A stretch of 17,986 nt of DNA, from NCBI GenBank assembly GCA_051961995.1, contig JBQCCR010000051.1, forward strand, positions 1 through 17,986, given 5' to 3'. This DNA comes from 66-474 sp051961995. Lineage in GTDB: Bacteria > Pseudomonadota > Gammaproteobacteria > Xanthomonadales > Rhodanobacteraceae. Shown in pieces: positions 6,642-14,293 of the stretch. Position 1 is the first letter of the stretch. Each line of letters starts with the position of its first letter. The position numbers and the translations under genes were made by a program. Under the pieces are notes generated by a model, which did not search any database, was not told the DNA's origin, and was given only the letters and a program-made list of their open reading frames with translations.

Positions 6642-7553
6642 TCAGGCCGCGCGCTGCGGTTCGGGCAGGCGGGTGTAAGCGGGAGCCGTGCGGTCGAGAA
6701 ATCCCAGTCCGTGGCAATACGGCATCACGTGCACGCCTTTCGCGCGCTGCTCCTCGCGAATCGAATCACGCAACGCGACCATCCGGGTCCAGTGCACTTT
6801 CGGCCGATAGTGGTGCTCGGCGTGGAAACCGTTGTAGAGCCAGGTCCAGTTGTAGAACCGGTTGTAGGTGCTGACGCCCCAGGCGATCGGCTGGTCCGGG
6901 TTGCCCTTGTAGTGCTCGTAGTAGCCGTTCAACGACGACAGTGAATGGCCGAGGTAATAGAACGGCACCAGCATCAGGAACGCGCGCCAGTCGTAGATCA
7001 GGCAGGCGAGATAGATCACCACCACGGTCGCGATCTCGATGCGGATCCAGCGCGCCAGCTCCGGATGTTTGGTCTTGAGACGCGTGTAGCACTCGCCAAT
7101 GTCGTCGCGGAAATACGAATAGAACGTGTAGGTCCACGGGCTTTCCGGCTTGCCGTCCTTGCCGTGCCGGTAGATCGAGAGCGGATCAATCGTGGTGCCG
7201 TTGGCGCCGACGCGATCCATGTTGCCGACGTGATGGCGCAGGTGGACGTGCTTGTAGAACTCCTGGCTGAAACCGATGCTCAGCGAGAACAGGAAGCTGT
7301 AGGACCGGTTGAGCGGCTCCCACGTGAAGAACGGGTTGTGGATGAAGTTGTGGCTGGTCGAGTTGATCGCCCAGGAGATCGAGATCGAATACAGCAGCGC
7401 GCACGGAATCCATGCCGCCCAGGGCGTGTGATGGAATCCGAAGAACAGCCAGGCCACGAACGCGGCATGGCCCAGCACCATCAGGGTGGGAATCGCATCC
7501 CACGCGGTCCAGGCGAAGAAGCGGCGGGTCGGTTTGGAAGCGGTGATGTGCAT
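6642..7553 (-). CDS. Membrane fatty acid desaturase family protein
   Basis: This is a di-iron, membrane-bound desaturase/hydroxylase of the FA_desaturase family. Starting from ATG 7553 (303 residues), the histidine clusters are H68-x3-H72 (HNFIH), H104-x2-HH108 (HLRHH) and H244-x2-HH248 in NGFHAEHH; further His at 203 and 214 may complete the metal site. Hydrophobic segments lie near residues 20-40, 46-63, 86-96 and 175-210. Acyl lipid desaturation is the likely role, but carotenoid or alkane hydroxylation cannot be excluded. A GTG at 7574 would add 7 residues. I prefer ATG 7553 because a TAAGAT -10-like element at 7587-7592 would place transcription start almost on the GTG. Neither start has a good Shine-Dalgarno. 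It is divergent from the exporter operon and 74 nt upstream of the DUF1328 gene. Confidence 0.87.
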   Translation of the reverse strand: MHITASKPTRRFFAWTAWDAIPTLMVLGHAAFVAWLFFGFHHTPWAAWIPCALLYSISISWAINSTSHNFIHNPFFTWEPLNRSYSFLFSLSIGFSQEFYKHVHLRHHVGNMDRVGANGTTIDPLSIYRHGKDGKPESPWTYTFYSYFRDDIGECYTRLKTKHPELARWIRIEIATVVVIYLACLIYDWRAFLMLVPFYYLGHSLSSLNGYYEHYKGNPDQPIAWGVSTYNRFYNWTWLYNGFHAEHHYRPKVHWTRMVALRDSIREEQRAKGVHVMPYCHGLGFLDRTAPAYTRLPEPQRAA

Positions 7554-7586
7554 GGGGAGCAGCGCGCGCGGCACGCGGACGAGGAC

Positions 7587-7592
7587 ATCTTA
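7587..7592 (-). promoter_or_regulatory. Possible -10 element for the desaturase gene
   Basis: On the minus strand this reads TAAGAT, a good match to the -10 consensus, 33 nt before the preferred ATG. A TTGCAA at 7612-7617 could be a weak -35 with a long 19-nt spacer. It overlaps the TGCAAAGC repeat. Confidence 0.25.
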
Positions 7593-7612
7593 CGCCCGCC
7601 CCCATCGCGTGT

Positions 7613-7631
7613 TGCAAAGCGGATGCAAAGC
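7613..7631. repeat. TGCAAAGC direct repeat with 11-bp period in a divergent promoter region
   Basis: TGCAAAGC occurs at 7613-7620 and again at 7624-7631, so the copies are 11 bp apart, about one helical turn. Such tandem 8-mers between divergent genes are typical binding sites for dimeric response regulators. The left copy overlaps a possible -35 of the desaturase gene. The binding protein is unknown. Confidence 0.35.
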
Positions 7632-7695
7632 CGGCGCGACCATGCTCCCAATGTCTGCTTTCGCCGGACTTTCTACCCGCGGGAAGTCATCCCGC

Positions 7696-7701
7696 TACAC
7701 T
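7696..7701 (+). promoter_or_regulatory. Possible -10 element of the exporter operon
   Basis: TACACT lies 10 nt before the ATG at 7712. The same CTACACTGC context occurs upstream of the phosphatase gene at 12138. If used, the leader would be very short, which fits the lack of a clear Shine-Dalgarno before 7712. No convincing -35 was seen. Confidence 0.25.
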
Positions 7702-7711
7702 GCCGCAGACC

Positions 7712-9112
7712 ATGACAGGCTGGATTCTTTCCGCGCGCCGCTTACCCAGGGCCCTGCTGCCGCTCGCCGTCTGCGCGGGACTGGCGGCATGCGCGAGCAT
7801 GCCCGCACCGCCGTTGCCGTCAGGTGATTTGCCGCCGGCGTGGCGCAACGCCCAGACGCAAGCGGAAGCGCCGGCACCGGACTTGCGCGGCTGGTGGAAG
7901 GCATTCGACGATCCTGAACTGAATGCGCTGGTGGAGCAGGCGCTGCACGACAACCTGGATGTGCAACAGGCCGCTTTGCACCTGCGCGCGGCGCGCGAGC
8001 TGGAAGGTGTTTCCGGCGCGACCTACAAACCGCAACTCGCGTTCCGCACGCTTTCCACGCCGACGCCGCAGGCGGATGCCGACTACTTCCAGGCCGGATT
8101 CGATGCCGAATGGGAGCTTGGTCTGTTCGGTCGCGCACAAGCCAACAAGCGCATCGCCGAGGCGGGAGCGGATTCCGCCGCGGCCGACCTGCAGGTTGCG
8201 CGCGTTTCGCTGGTCGCGGAAGTCGCGCGGGGGTACCTGCAACTGCGCGGCGCCCAAGGCCGCGAGCAATCGCTGCAAAACATCGCCGATGCTTCGCAAC
8301 GCACCCTGCACCTGACCGAAGTGCGCCAACGCTTGCGGCTCGCTTCGCAGGCGGAAATCGAGCGCGCACGAGCTGAAGCCGCACAGGCGCAGGCCGCGCT
8401 CGCCGAGCCGCGCGCGCAGGTGGTGCAGTACGCGCAAACACTGGCGCTGCTGCTCGGCCGAAGTGAGCCGCCTCCGGAACTGCTCGCAGAGAAGCCCGTG
8501 CCCGCGCTCGTCCGGACCGGGACAAGCAGCGTGCCCGCAGACCTGCTGCGCACGCGTCCGGAAATCGCGCTCGCACAGGCGCAGGTGCTGAAAGCCGCGG
8601 GTGAGCTCGGTGTTGCCCACGCCGATCGTTATCCGCGCATCGGCCTGGGCGGCACGATCACCTGGGCCAGCAAGGTCAGCGGCGTGAACCTCGGCCGCAC
8701 CAACCACACCGCCGGCATCGGCCCGGTGATAGACATTCCGCTGTTCGACTGGGGCATGCGCGCCGCAACCGAACATGCGCGGGATGACGAATTGAAGGCG
8801 GCGCTGCTCGCGTATCGGCAAGCGGTGTTGCAGGGTGCATCGGAAGTCGAGACTGCACTGGCCGCACTGCATCAGGCGGACTTGAGCGTGCAGCAGACCA
8901 AGGCGGCTGCGGATGCGTTGCAGCGCAGTGCGCAGCTGAGCGCCAAGCTGCGCGAGCTCGGACAGGCCGATGACCTGGATGTCGCCGATGCGAGGATCGC
9001 CGCGGCCAAGGCACAATTGGACGCCGGGCAGGCGCGCGAGCGCGAAGGCATCGCTTTCATCGCGTTGTACAAGGCGCTGGGTGGCGCGCCGTTATCCGGG
9101 ACGCAGCCGTGA
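7712..9112 (+). CDS. Outer-membrane efflux lipoprotein (NodT/OprM, TolC family)
   Basis: This is the outer-membrane channel of a tripartite exporter. The 466-residue product has an Arg-rich N-terminus, a hydrophobic stretch and the lipobox LAAC with C27 as lipidation site. It then carries the GWWKAFDDPELNALVEQAL motif (about residues 60-78) typical of NodT-type outer membrane factors. Two long Ala/Gln-rich helical repeats follow (about 140-260 and 370-455). They flank the strand segments, including the second-half PRIGLGGTITWASK (about 309-322), as expected for the duplicated TolC barrel and periplasmic alpha tunnel. It is the first gene of an operon; its TGA overlaps the GTG of the permease gene by 4 nt. 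The substrate cannot be told from sequence. Confidence 0.92.
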   Translation: MTGWILSARRLPRALLPLAVCAGLAACASMPAPPLPSGDLPPAWRNAQTQAEAPAPDLRGWWKAFDDPELNALVEQALHDNLDVQQAALHLRAARELEGVSGATYKPQLAFRTLSTPTPQADADYFQAGFDAEWELGLFGRAQANKRIAEAGADSAAADLQVARVSLVAEVARGYLQLRGAQGREQSLQNIADASQRTLHLTEVRQRLRLASQAEIERARAEAAQAQAALAEPRAQVVQYAQTLALLLGRSEPPPELLAEKPVPALVRTGTSSVPADLLRTRPEIALAQAQVLKAAGELGVAHADRYPRIGLGGTITWASKVSGVNLGRTNHTAGIGPVIDIPLFDWGMRAATEHARDDELKAALLAYRQAVLQGASEVETALAALHQADLSVQQTKAAADALQRSAQLSAKLRELGQADDLDVADARIAAAKAQLDAGQAREREGIAFIALYKALGGAPLSGTQP

Positions 9113-10239
9113 TCGCGCTGGCCCGCAAGACGCTGGTGTACGAATGGCGGCGATTTCTTCCCGCCGCGCTCGCCGTTGCGTTTTCCGGTCTGCTGTTGCT
9201 GATGCAGGCCGCGCTGGTGTTCGGCATCTTCGGCTCGGCGGCGGTGTACATCAATACGTCAAGCGCGGAGCTCTGGGCGGGCTATCCGGGGACGCAGAGC
9301 ATCGAACTCGGCCGGCCGATTCCGCAGCGCGCCGAAGCCGATCTGCTCTCCGATCCCGCGGTGCAACGCGTCGAGCCATTCGCATGGATTGATGGCGACT
9401 GGCGCGGCCCTGCCGACAAGGGAGGCGTGTCGGTGTTCGTCTCCGGCATTGATCCGCGACCGGACGGCATGATGTTCGCGAAAGTGCTCACGCCCCGGCA
9501 GCGCGCATTGTTGCGCGAGCCCGGCGGGGTGATCGTGGATGCCGCCGATCTTCCGAAGCTCGGTGTGCAGGTTGGCGCGCAGGCGCTGATCAACGGACAA
9601 TTGGTGCGCATCGTCGGCGTCGGACACGGTCTGCGTGCGCTCGGTGGGGTGAACGTGATCGCGTCACTGGATACTGCGCGCATGCTGGATACGGATACCG
9701 GCGGCGCCGAGGTCGCGTATTACGTCGCGCGACTTGAACCCGGTGCCGATGCGGACGTTGTCGCGAAACGCCTGAATGCGACGGCACCCCGTCACAGCTA
9801 TGCCGCATGGACGGCCAGTGACTTCGCGCGACGCGCGGTGCTGTACTGGATGTTCGAAACCGGCGCCGGGCTGGGCGTGATGTTCCTGGCCGCGGTGGTG
9901 TTCGCGGTCGGCGCGGTGATCACCAGCCAAACGCTGATGGCCGCGGTCGCGGGTTCGGTGCGCGAGTACGCGACCTTGCATGCCCTGGGCGTCGGCTTCG
10001 GCGCGCTGCGCGCGGTGGTGCTGGAGCAGGCCGCATGGATCGGTTTGTTCGGCCTGATTGTCGGCGGCGTGTTCAGTGCGATCCTGATCGCGCTGGCGCG
10101 CGGGCAGGACGTTCCGGTGCAGCTCGGCATCGGCACTGCGCTGGTGTGCGCCGCGCTGGTGATGGCGATTGCGCTGGTGTCGGGCATCGCTTCGCTGCGC
10201 GCGTTGCGGCACGCCGATCCGGCGCTGTTGTTGCGATGA
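9109..10239 (+). CDS. ABC transporter permease, MacB/DevC-like (FtsX fold)
   Basis: This is the inner-membrane subunit of the exporter. The 376-residue product has the four-helix type VII ABC layout. TM1 is at about residues 16-42, followed by a large periplasmic domain (about 43-245), then TM2 (about 252-274), TM3 (308-330) and TM4 (340-362). REYATLHALGVG between TM2 and TM3 is the cytoplasmic coupling-helix region. It lacks the fused ATPase of MacB, which here is the next gene, as in DevC/DevA of cyanobacteria. Such pumps act as mechanotransmitters that push substrates from the periplasm out through the TolC-like channel. The start is a GTG whose last two bases belong to the TGA of the preceding gene. 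The stop overlaps the next ATG as ATGA, so all three genes are translationally coupled. Confidence 0.9.
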   Translation: MIALARKTLVYEWRRFLPAALAVAFSGLLLLMQAALVFGIFGSAAVYINTSSAELWAGYPGTQSIELGRPIPQRAEADLLSDPAVQRVEPFAWIDGDWRGPADKGGVSVFVSGIDPRPDGMMFAKVLTPRQRALLREPGGVIVDAADLPKLGVQVGAQALINGQLVRIVGVGHGLRALGGVNVIASLDTARMLDTDTGGAEVAYYVARLEPGADADVVAKRLNATAPRHSYAAWTASDFARRAVLYWMFETGAGLGVMFLAAVVFAVGAVITSQTLMAAVAGSVREYATLHALGVGFGALRAVVLEQAAWIGLFGLIVGGVFSAILIALARGQDVPVQLGIGTALVCAALVMAIALVSGIASLRALRHADPALLLR

Positions 10240-10949
10240 ACGCCATGCCGCCCGCATTGATCGCCAGCGATTTGCGCAAGGGTTTTACCAGCGGCAAGCT
10301 GCGCGTGGAAATCCTGCGCGGGTTGTCGCTGGAGATTGATGCCGGGCAGCTCACCTTGATCGCCGGACCTTCCGGTTGCGGCAAGAGCACGTTGCTGTCC
10401 ATCCTCTCCGGTCTGCAGCGCCCCGACGCCGGACGCGTGATCGCGCTGGGCGAGGACCTGTGGAGCGGCGATGGCAAGGCGCTGGACCGCTTTCGCATGC
10501 AGCACACCGGTTTTGTCTTCCAGGGCTTCAACCTGTTCCCCGCGCTGACTGCGCAGGAACAGGTGATGCTGCCGCTGGGTTATCTCGGCATCTCCGATGC
10601 GGACGCTGCCCAACGCGCGCGCGTGGCGCTGGAGGAAGTCGGGTTGGGTCCGCGTGCGCGCCTGCGTCCGGCGGAATTGTCCGGCGGCGAGAAGCAGCGC
10701 GTGGCGATCGCGCGCGCGCTGGTCAAGCAGCCGCAACTGGTCTTCGCCGACGAGCCGACCAGCGCGCTGGATTCCGCCAATGGCCAGATCGTGATTGACA
10801 CGCTGCGCCGCATCGCGCATACGCACGGCACCACCGTGCTGTGCGTCAGCCACGATCCGCGCCTGGTCACGCATGCGGATCGCGTGCTGGAAATGGAAGA
10901 TGGCGCGATACTCAGCGACCATCGCGCAGTGGGTGAAGCAGTGGCTTGA
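10236..10949 (+). CDS. ABC transporter ATP-binding protein (MacB/LolD/DevA type)
   Basis: This cytoplasmic ATPase of the exporter has 237 residues. Walker A GPSGCGKS is at 44-51 (K50), followed by the Q-loop in FVFQGFN, the signature LSGGEKQR, Walker B with FADEPTSALD, and the H-loop SHDPR. The compact size and signature are those of the LolD/MacB/DevA class, which pairs with four-helix permeases like the preceding gene. ATG 10236 is chosen because it overlaps the permease TGA as ATGA; an upstream in-frame extension to 10035 would lie inside the permease gene. The adaptor gene follows after a 104-nt gap. Confidence 0.95.
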   Translation: MNAMPPALIASDLRKGFTSGKLRVEILRGLSLEIDAGQLTLIAGPSGCGKSTLLSILSGLQRPDAGRVIALGEDLWSGDGKALDRFRMQHTGFVFQGFNLFPALTAQEQVMLPLGYLGISDADAAQRARVALEEVGLGPRARLRPAELSGGEKQRVAIARALVKQPQLVFADEPTSALDSANGQIVIDTLRRIAHTHGTTVLCVSHDPRLVTHADRVLEMEDGAILSDHRAVGEAVA

Positions 10950-11053
10950 AATACTCCGTTCGCGGCGAGGTATCGAACCACGGCCGGCAGGAAGTCAGAT
11001 CGCGTTCGCCCCGATACCGCACGGCGAATGGATGAGTTCATGAGGAGCTGCGA

Positions 11054-11968
11054 ATGAACGCGCTTGTCCGCACCTTGGTGATTTTCTTGATGTTCGCACT
11101 CGCAGCGTGCTCCGGCGGCAAGCCGGACACCACGGCGAACGCGCCCACCGCAGCGCCATCGCAATATCTCGCGATCGCGCGTGGTCGCGTGGACGTGGAA
11201 GGCGGCCTGGCGCGCGTGGTCGCACAACGCGACGGCGTGGTCGTTGCGGTGAACGTCCAGCAGGGTGATGGGGTGAAGTCTGGCGAGGTGCTGGCGCAAC
11301 TGGATCCGCGTGCCGCGCAGATCGAACTGGATGGCGCCAAGGCGCAGGTCGAGCAGGCGCGCGCGCAGCTCGTGCAATTGCAGCTGAAGTTGAAGGAGGC
11401 GCAGCAGCGCGCGCCGCGGATCGCCGAAGCGGCCAAAGCCGGAGCGGCGAGTGGCGATGCCGCGGACGAAGCGCGCAACGAAGCCGCGTCGCTGCAGGCG
11501 CAGGCCGATGCAGCGAAGGCCGCGCTGGATGCCGCGCGCCAGCACATGGATGCGGCGCAACTGGACCTGGATGCGCGCGCGTTGCGCGCACCGGTCGCCG
11601 GGCGGGTCACGCAACGCGACGCGCAGATCGGGCAGGCGGTTTCGGCGCAATCGGGCGCGGAGATGTTCACGATCCTGCCGAACCGCCCGCGCATCGTGCG
11701 CGCGGAAGTGGACGCCGACGATGCCGACAAGATCAAGGCCGGGATGAAGGCGCAGGTGGTGCGCGATACCGGCGAGGGCCCGGAGTACCCGGCGAGGGTA
11801 CTGCGGGTTGGCGAGGTGATCGGTGCGTCCACGCTGACCGAGGACCCGCTGGCGCGCGCGACTTCACGCGAGGTGGAATGCGTGCTGGAGCTTGAACCCG
11901 GCTCCGCGCCGCCGCTGCGGATCGGGCAAAGGGTGCTGGTGAGGTTCCCGCGATCCAGCAATGGATAA
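11054..11968 (+). CDS. HlyD-family membrane fusion lipoprotein (periplasmic adaptor)
   Basis: This protein links the permease to the outer-membrane channel. The 304-residue product starts with a lipoprotein signal ending in LAAC (C19). The first half of a lipoyl domain (about 50-84, DGVVVAVNVQQGDGVKSGEVL) follows. A long Ala/Gln/Glu-rich coiled-coil hairpin spans about 85-175, then come the second lipoyl half (LRAPVAGRVTQRDAQIGQAV) and a beta-barrel region. It is shorter than the DevB/MacA average because little follows the barrel. There is no Asp at the +2 position after the lipid Cys, the E. coli inner-membrane retention signal. The ribosome binding site GAGGAG at 11042-11047, 6 nt before the ATG, is strong, so it can be translated independently of the upstream genes. 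Confidence 0.9.
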   Translation: MNALVRTLVIFLMFALAACSGGKPDTTANAPTAAPSQYLAIARGRVDVEGGLARVVAQRDGVVVAVNVQQGDGVKSGEVLAQLDPRAAQIELDGAKAQVEQARAQLVQLQLKLKEAQQRAPRIAEAAKAGAASGDAADEARNEAASLQAQADAAKAALDAARQHMDAAQLDLDARALRAPVAGRVTQRDAQIGQAVSAQSGAEMFTILPNRPRIVRAEVDADDADKIKAGMKAQVVRDTGEGPEYPARVLRVGEVIGASTLTEDPLARATSREVECVLELEPGSAPPLRIGQRVLVRFPRSSNG

Positions 11969-12137
11969 TGGCTTTCTTCAGAAAATTCACCCTGTTGCTA
12001 GGCTCGCGCGTCCAGCGCTCGCCAAGCAACCCGCCCTCGGCGTCCTGCCTCGTGCGTTCGCCAACGCAGCCGATGCCATTCAAGGCATAGGCTAAACGCG
12101 CAGGCTCACCGTAAGCATCCCGAAAGCCTTTTCGGCC
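11969..12137. other. Intergenic stretch, possibly a dispersed repeat or gene remnant
   Basis: No gene is called here. The stretch begins AT-rich (TTTCTTCAGAAAATTCACC) right after the adaptor stop. The minus strand stays open through it and would encode an Arg/Glu/Gly-rich peptide without a recognisable start or domain. The sequence looks like neither a simple terminator nor degraded coding sequence of its neighbours. I suspect a dispersed intergenic sequence, but that needs a genome comparison. Confidence 0.2.
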
Positions 12138-12143
12138 TACACT
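12120..12143 (+). promoter_or_regulatory. Hairpin and TACACT -10-like element before the phosphatase gene
   Basis: CCGAAA (12120-12125) pairs with TTTCGG (12130-12135) around GCCT. TACACT, a -10-like element in the same CTACACTGC context as at 7695, follows at 12138-12143 and stands 27 nt before the ATG at 12171. Promoter use is inferred. Confidence 0.3.
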
Positions 12144-12170
12144 GCACACGCTATCCAGGCGGAATCCGCA

Positions 12171-12872
12171 ATGGGCAAGTGGAACATCCTCTGCGACTTC
12201 GACGGCACCATCGCCATCGAGGACGCCACCGACGCGCTGCTGGAGCGCTTCGCGCATCCGGACTGGCTGAAGCTGGAACGCGAATGGCGCGAAGGCAAGA
12301 TCGGTTCGGCGGCGTGCATGGCCGGCCAGGTCGCGCTGCTGGATGCTTCGCGCGAGGAGATCGACGAACACCTTGAGGGTTTGCGGATTGATCCCGCCTT
12401 TACCGCTTTCGTCGCGGCCGCGATCGCCGCCGGCGTGACCCTGTCGGTGATCAGCGATGGTCTGGATTACGCGATCAAATCCATCCTGCGCCGCTACGGG
12501 CTGCACTGGCTGCCGGTGCAGGCCAATCATCTGGTGCAGACCGGCGAGCGTTCGTGGAAGCTGGAGACGCCGTTCGCGGATGCGCATTGCCGGATCGCAA
12601 GCGGTCATTGCAAGTGCGTCAGCGCCGTGCGGGCGCACAACAAGCATCGCCGCGTGCTGCTGATCGGCGACGGCGCTTCGGATTTCTGCGCGGCGGGCGA
12701 GGCGGATTTCGTGTTCGCCAAGCATCGCCTGATCGAGCATTGCCGTCACGCCGACATCCCGCATGTTTCGATCGTCGGCTTTGCCGACGCGATCGATTTG
12801 CTGCCGGCGCTGGTGGCGGGAAAGCTGTGCGAGCCGCAGCGCGCCTTGCTCCCCGAAACCACTGCTCCCTGA
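12171..12872 (+). CDS. MtnX-like HAD-IB family phosphatase
   Basis: This is a haloacid-dehalogenase-superfamily phosphatase of 233 residues. Motif I is DFDGT with D9 (nucleophile) and D11, motif II is S95 in VISDG, and the C-terminal acidic motif is GDGASD with D167 and D171. The CRIASGHCKC segment (140-149) resembles the conserved Cys cluster of MtnX. MtnX dephosphorylates 2-hydroxy-3-keto-5-methylthiopentenyl-1-phosphate in methionine salvage, and the length matches. However, no other methionine-salvage gene is nearby and the next gene is a class III aminotransferase, so a different phosphorylated substrate is quite possible. The gene and its downstream neighbour are 16 nt apart and probably co-transcribed. 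The family call is firm; the substrate is not. Confidence 0.88.
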   Translation: MGKWNILCDFDGTIAIEDATDALLERFAHPDWLKLEREWREGKIGSAACMAGQVALLDASREEIDEHLEGLRIDPAFTAFVAAAIAAGVTLSVISDGLDYAIKSILRRYGLHWLPVQANHLVQTGERSWKLETPFADAHCRIASGHCKCVSAVRAHNKHRRVLLIGDGASDFCAAGEADFVFAKHRLIEHCRHADIPHVSIVGFADAIDLLPALVAGKLCEPQRALLPETTAP

Positions 12873-12888
12873 TTTCCGGACTGTCGTG

Positions 12889-14277
12889 ATGAATGCCTTG
12901 ATCCGTTCGGTTGCAGAAGCTGACCGTGCCGTGTCCGACCCACTTGTCGCCGACATCAACACTTCCGGAAGCGCCAGGTTGTTCGAGGCCGCGTGCCGGA
13001 CCATTCCGGGCGGCGTGAACAGCACCGCGCGCGCCACCTGGTCGGGCTGGAAGCCTTATCCGCTGTTCGTGGAGAGCGGGCAGGGGTCGCGCCTGCGCGA
13101 CGTGGACGGCAACGAATACATTGACTACCTGCTCGGCCTTGGACCGATGCTGCTCGGCCATCGGCCGCCACGCGTCACGCAGGCGGTGGTGGATTTCATC
13201 CAGCAGCGCGGCACCGTGTTCGCGCTGCCGACCGAAGATGAAGCGCGGCTTGCGGAAAAAATCATCGCCGCCGTTCCGAGCGTGGAACAGGTGCGCCTGT
13301 GCAATACCGGCACCGAGGCGGTGCTGTACGCAACGCGCCTGGCGCGTGCATTCACCGGCCGGCCGAAGATCATCCGCTTCGAAGGCATGTACCACGGCTT
13401 TTCGGATCAGGTGTACTGGAGCAAGCATCCGGACATCGCCAAGGCCGGCCCGGATGATCATCCCGTGCCGGTGCCGCAGGGCCCTGGCTTGCCGCGCGGC
13501 GTGGAAGCAAACCTCATCATCCTGCCGTGGAACGACGTGGACGTGCTGGCCGACACGATCGCGCGCGAAGGCGATTCGATCGCGGCGGTCATCACCGAGC
13601 CGGTGATGTGCAATACCGGCTGCATCCTGCCGAAACCCGGTTATCTCGAAGCGATGCGCGAGCTGACGACGCGTCATGGCATCGTGCTGCTGTTCGACGA
13701 AGTGATCACCGGGTTCCGGCTCGGCCTTGGCGGCGCGCAGGCGCGTCTCGGCGTCACGCCGGATTTGTCGGTTTTCGCGAAAGGCCTGGGCGGCGGATTC
13801 CCGGTCGCGGCCTGCGGCGGCCGCGCCGACATCATGGCGCTGGTGGCCAACGGCACCGTTTCGATGGCGGGCACTTACGCCGCCAACGGCATCGCCATTG
13901 CCGCGGCCAACGCGGCGCTGGATGAACTGGCGTCGCCCGGGCTGTTCGCGAAGCTCGATGCGATCTCCGACGAATTGCGCATTGGGTTGGGCGATGTGCT
14001 GAGCGATGCGGGCTTGCCGGCGTATGTGGTCGGCGTGGGCCCGCTGATGCAGGTGTGGTTCGCGCGCGAGCCCATCCACAACTATCGTGACGCCGAGCGT
14101 CACGCCGACCAGAACCTGTTCCGCAAGTGGTGGGAAGGCATGCTCTCGCGCGGCGTGTTGTTCCATCCGGGCGCTTACGAAAACCTGTTCGTTTCCACCG
14201 CGCACACGCATGCCGACGTGGCGCAAACGCTCGAAGCAGCGAAGCAGGTCGCTGCGGATCTCGCGCTCTCTCTCTGA
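12889..14277 (+). CDS. Class III PLP aminotransferase, glutamate-1-semialdehyde aminomutase-like
   Basis: This 462-residue fold-type I PLP enzyme shows PGGVNST and a GN-IDYLLGLGP segment near the N-terminus. CNTGTEAV is the PLP-phosphate region, D270 in DEVITGFR binds the pyridine nitrogen, and K298 in FAKGLGGGFP is the Schiff-base lysine. These are the hallmarks of the HemL-like branch of class III aminotransferases. Its PLP-lysine context (AKGLGGG) and length differ from housekeeping HemL (about 430 residues). It is therefore probably a paralogue acting on another amino or keto acid rather than in haem synthesis. The ATG at 12889 is chosen over upstream in-frame codons that lie inside the phosphatase gene; its ribosome binding site is weak (GGAC), which suggests coupling to that gene. 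Confidence 0.87.
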   Translation: MNALIRSVAEADRAVSDPLVADINTSGSARLFEAACRTIPGGVNSTARATWSGWKPYPLFVESGQGSRLRDVDGNEYIDYLLGLGPMLLGHRPPRVTQAVVDFIQQRGTVFALPTEDEARLAEKIIAAVPSVEQVRLCNTGTEAVLYATRLARAFTGRPKIIRFEGMYHGFSDQVYWSKHPDIAKAGPDDHPVPVPQGPGLPRGVEANLIILPWNDVDVLADTIAREGDSIAAVITEPVMCNTGCILPKPGYLEAMRELTTRHGIVLLFDEVITGFRLGLGGAQARLGVTPDLSVFAKGLGGGFPVAACGGRADIMALVANGTVSMAGTYAANGIAIAAANAALDELASPGLFAKLDAISDELRIGLGDVLSDAGLPAYVVGVGPLMQVWFAREPIHNYRDAERHADQNLFRKWWEGMLSRGVLFHPGAYENLFVSTAHTHADVAQTLEAAKQVAADLALSL

Positions 14278-14293
14278 TCGTTACCGGTCGCGC

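Noticed and set aside
11733..13037. A 434-codon minus-strand frame across the adaptor end, the intergenic block and the phosphatase gene
   Set aside because: It crosses three annotated units, has no recognisable domain and no good start. The phosphatase and aminotransferase frames are clearly the real ones.
12619..14226. A 535-codon minus-strand frame opposite the aminotransferase
   Set aside because: It mirrors the codon pattern of the PLP enzyme; composition is Arg/His-rich and no family is recognisable.
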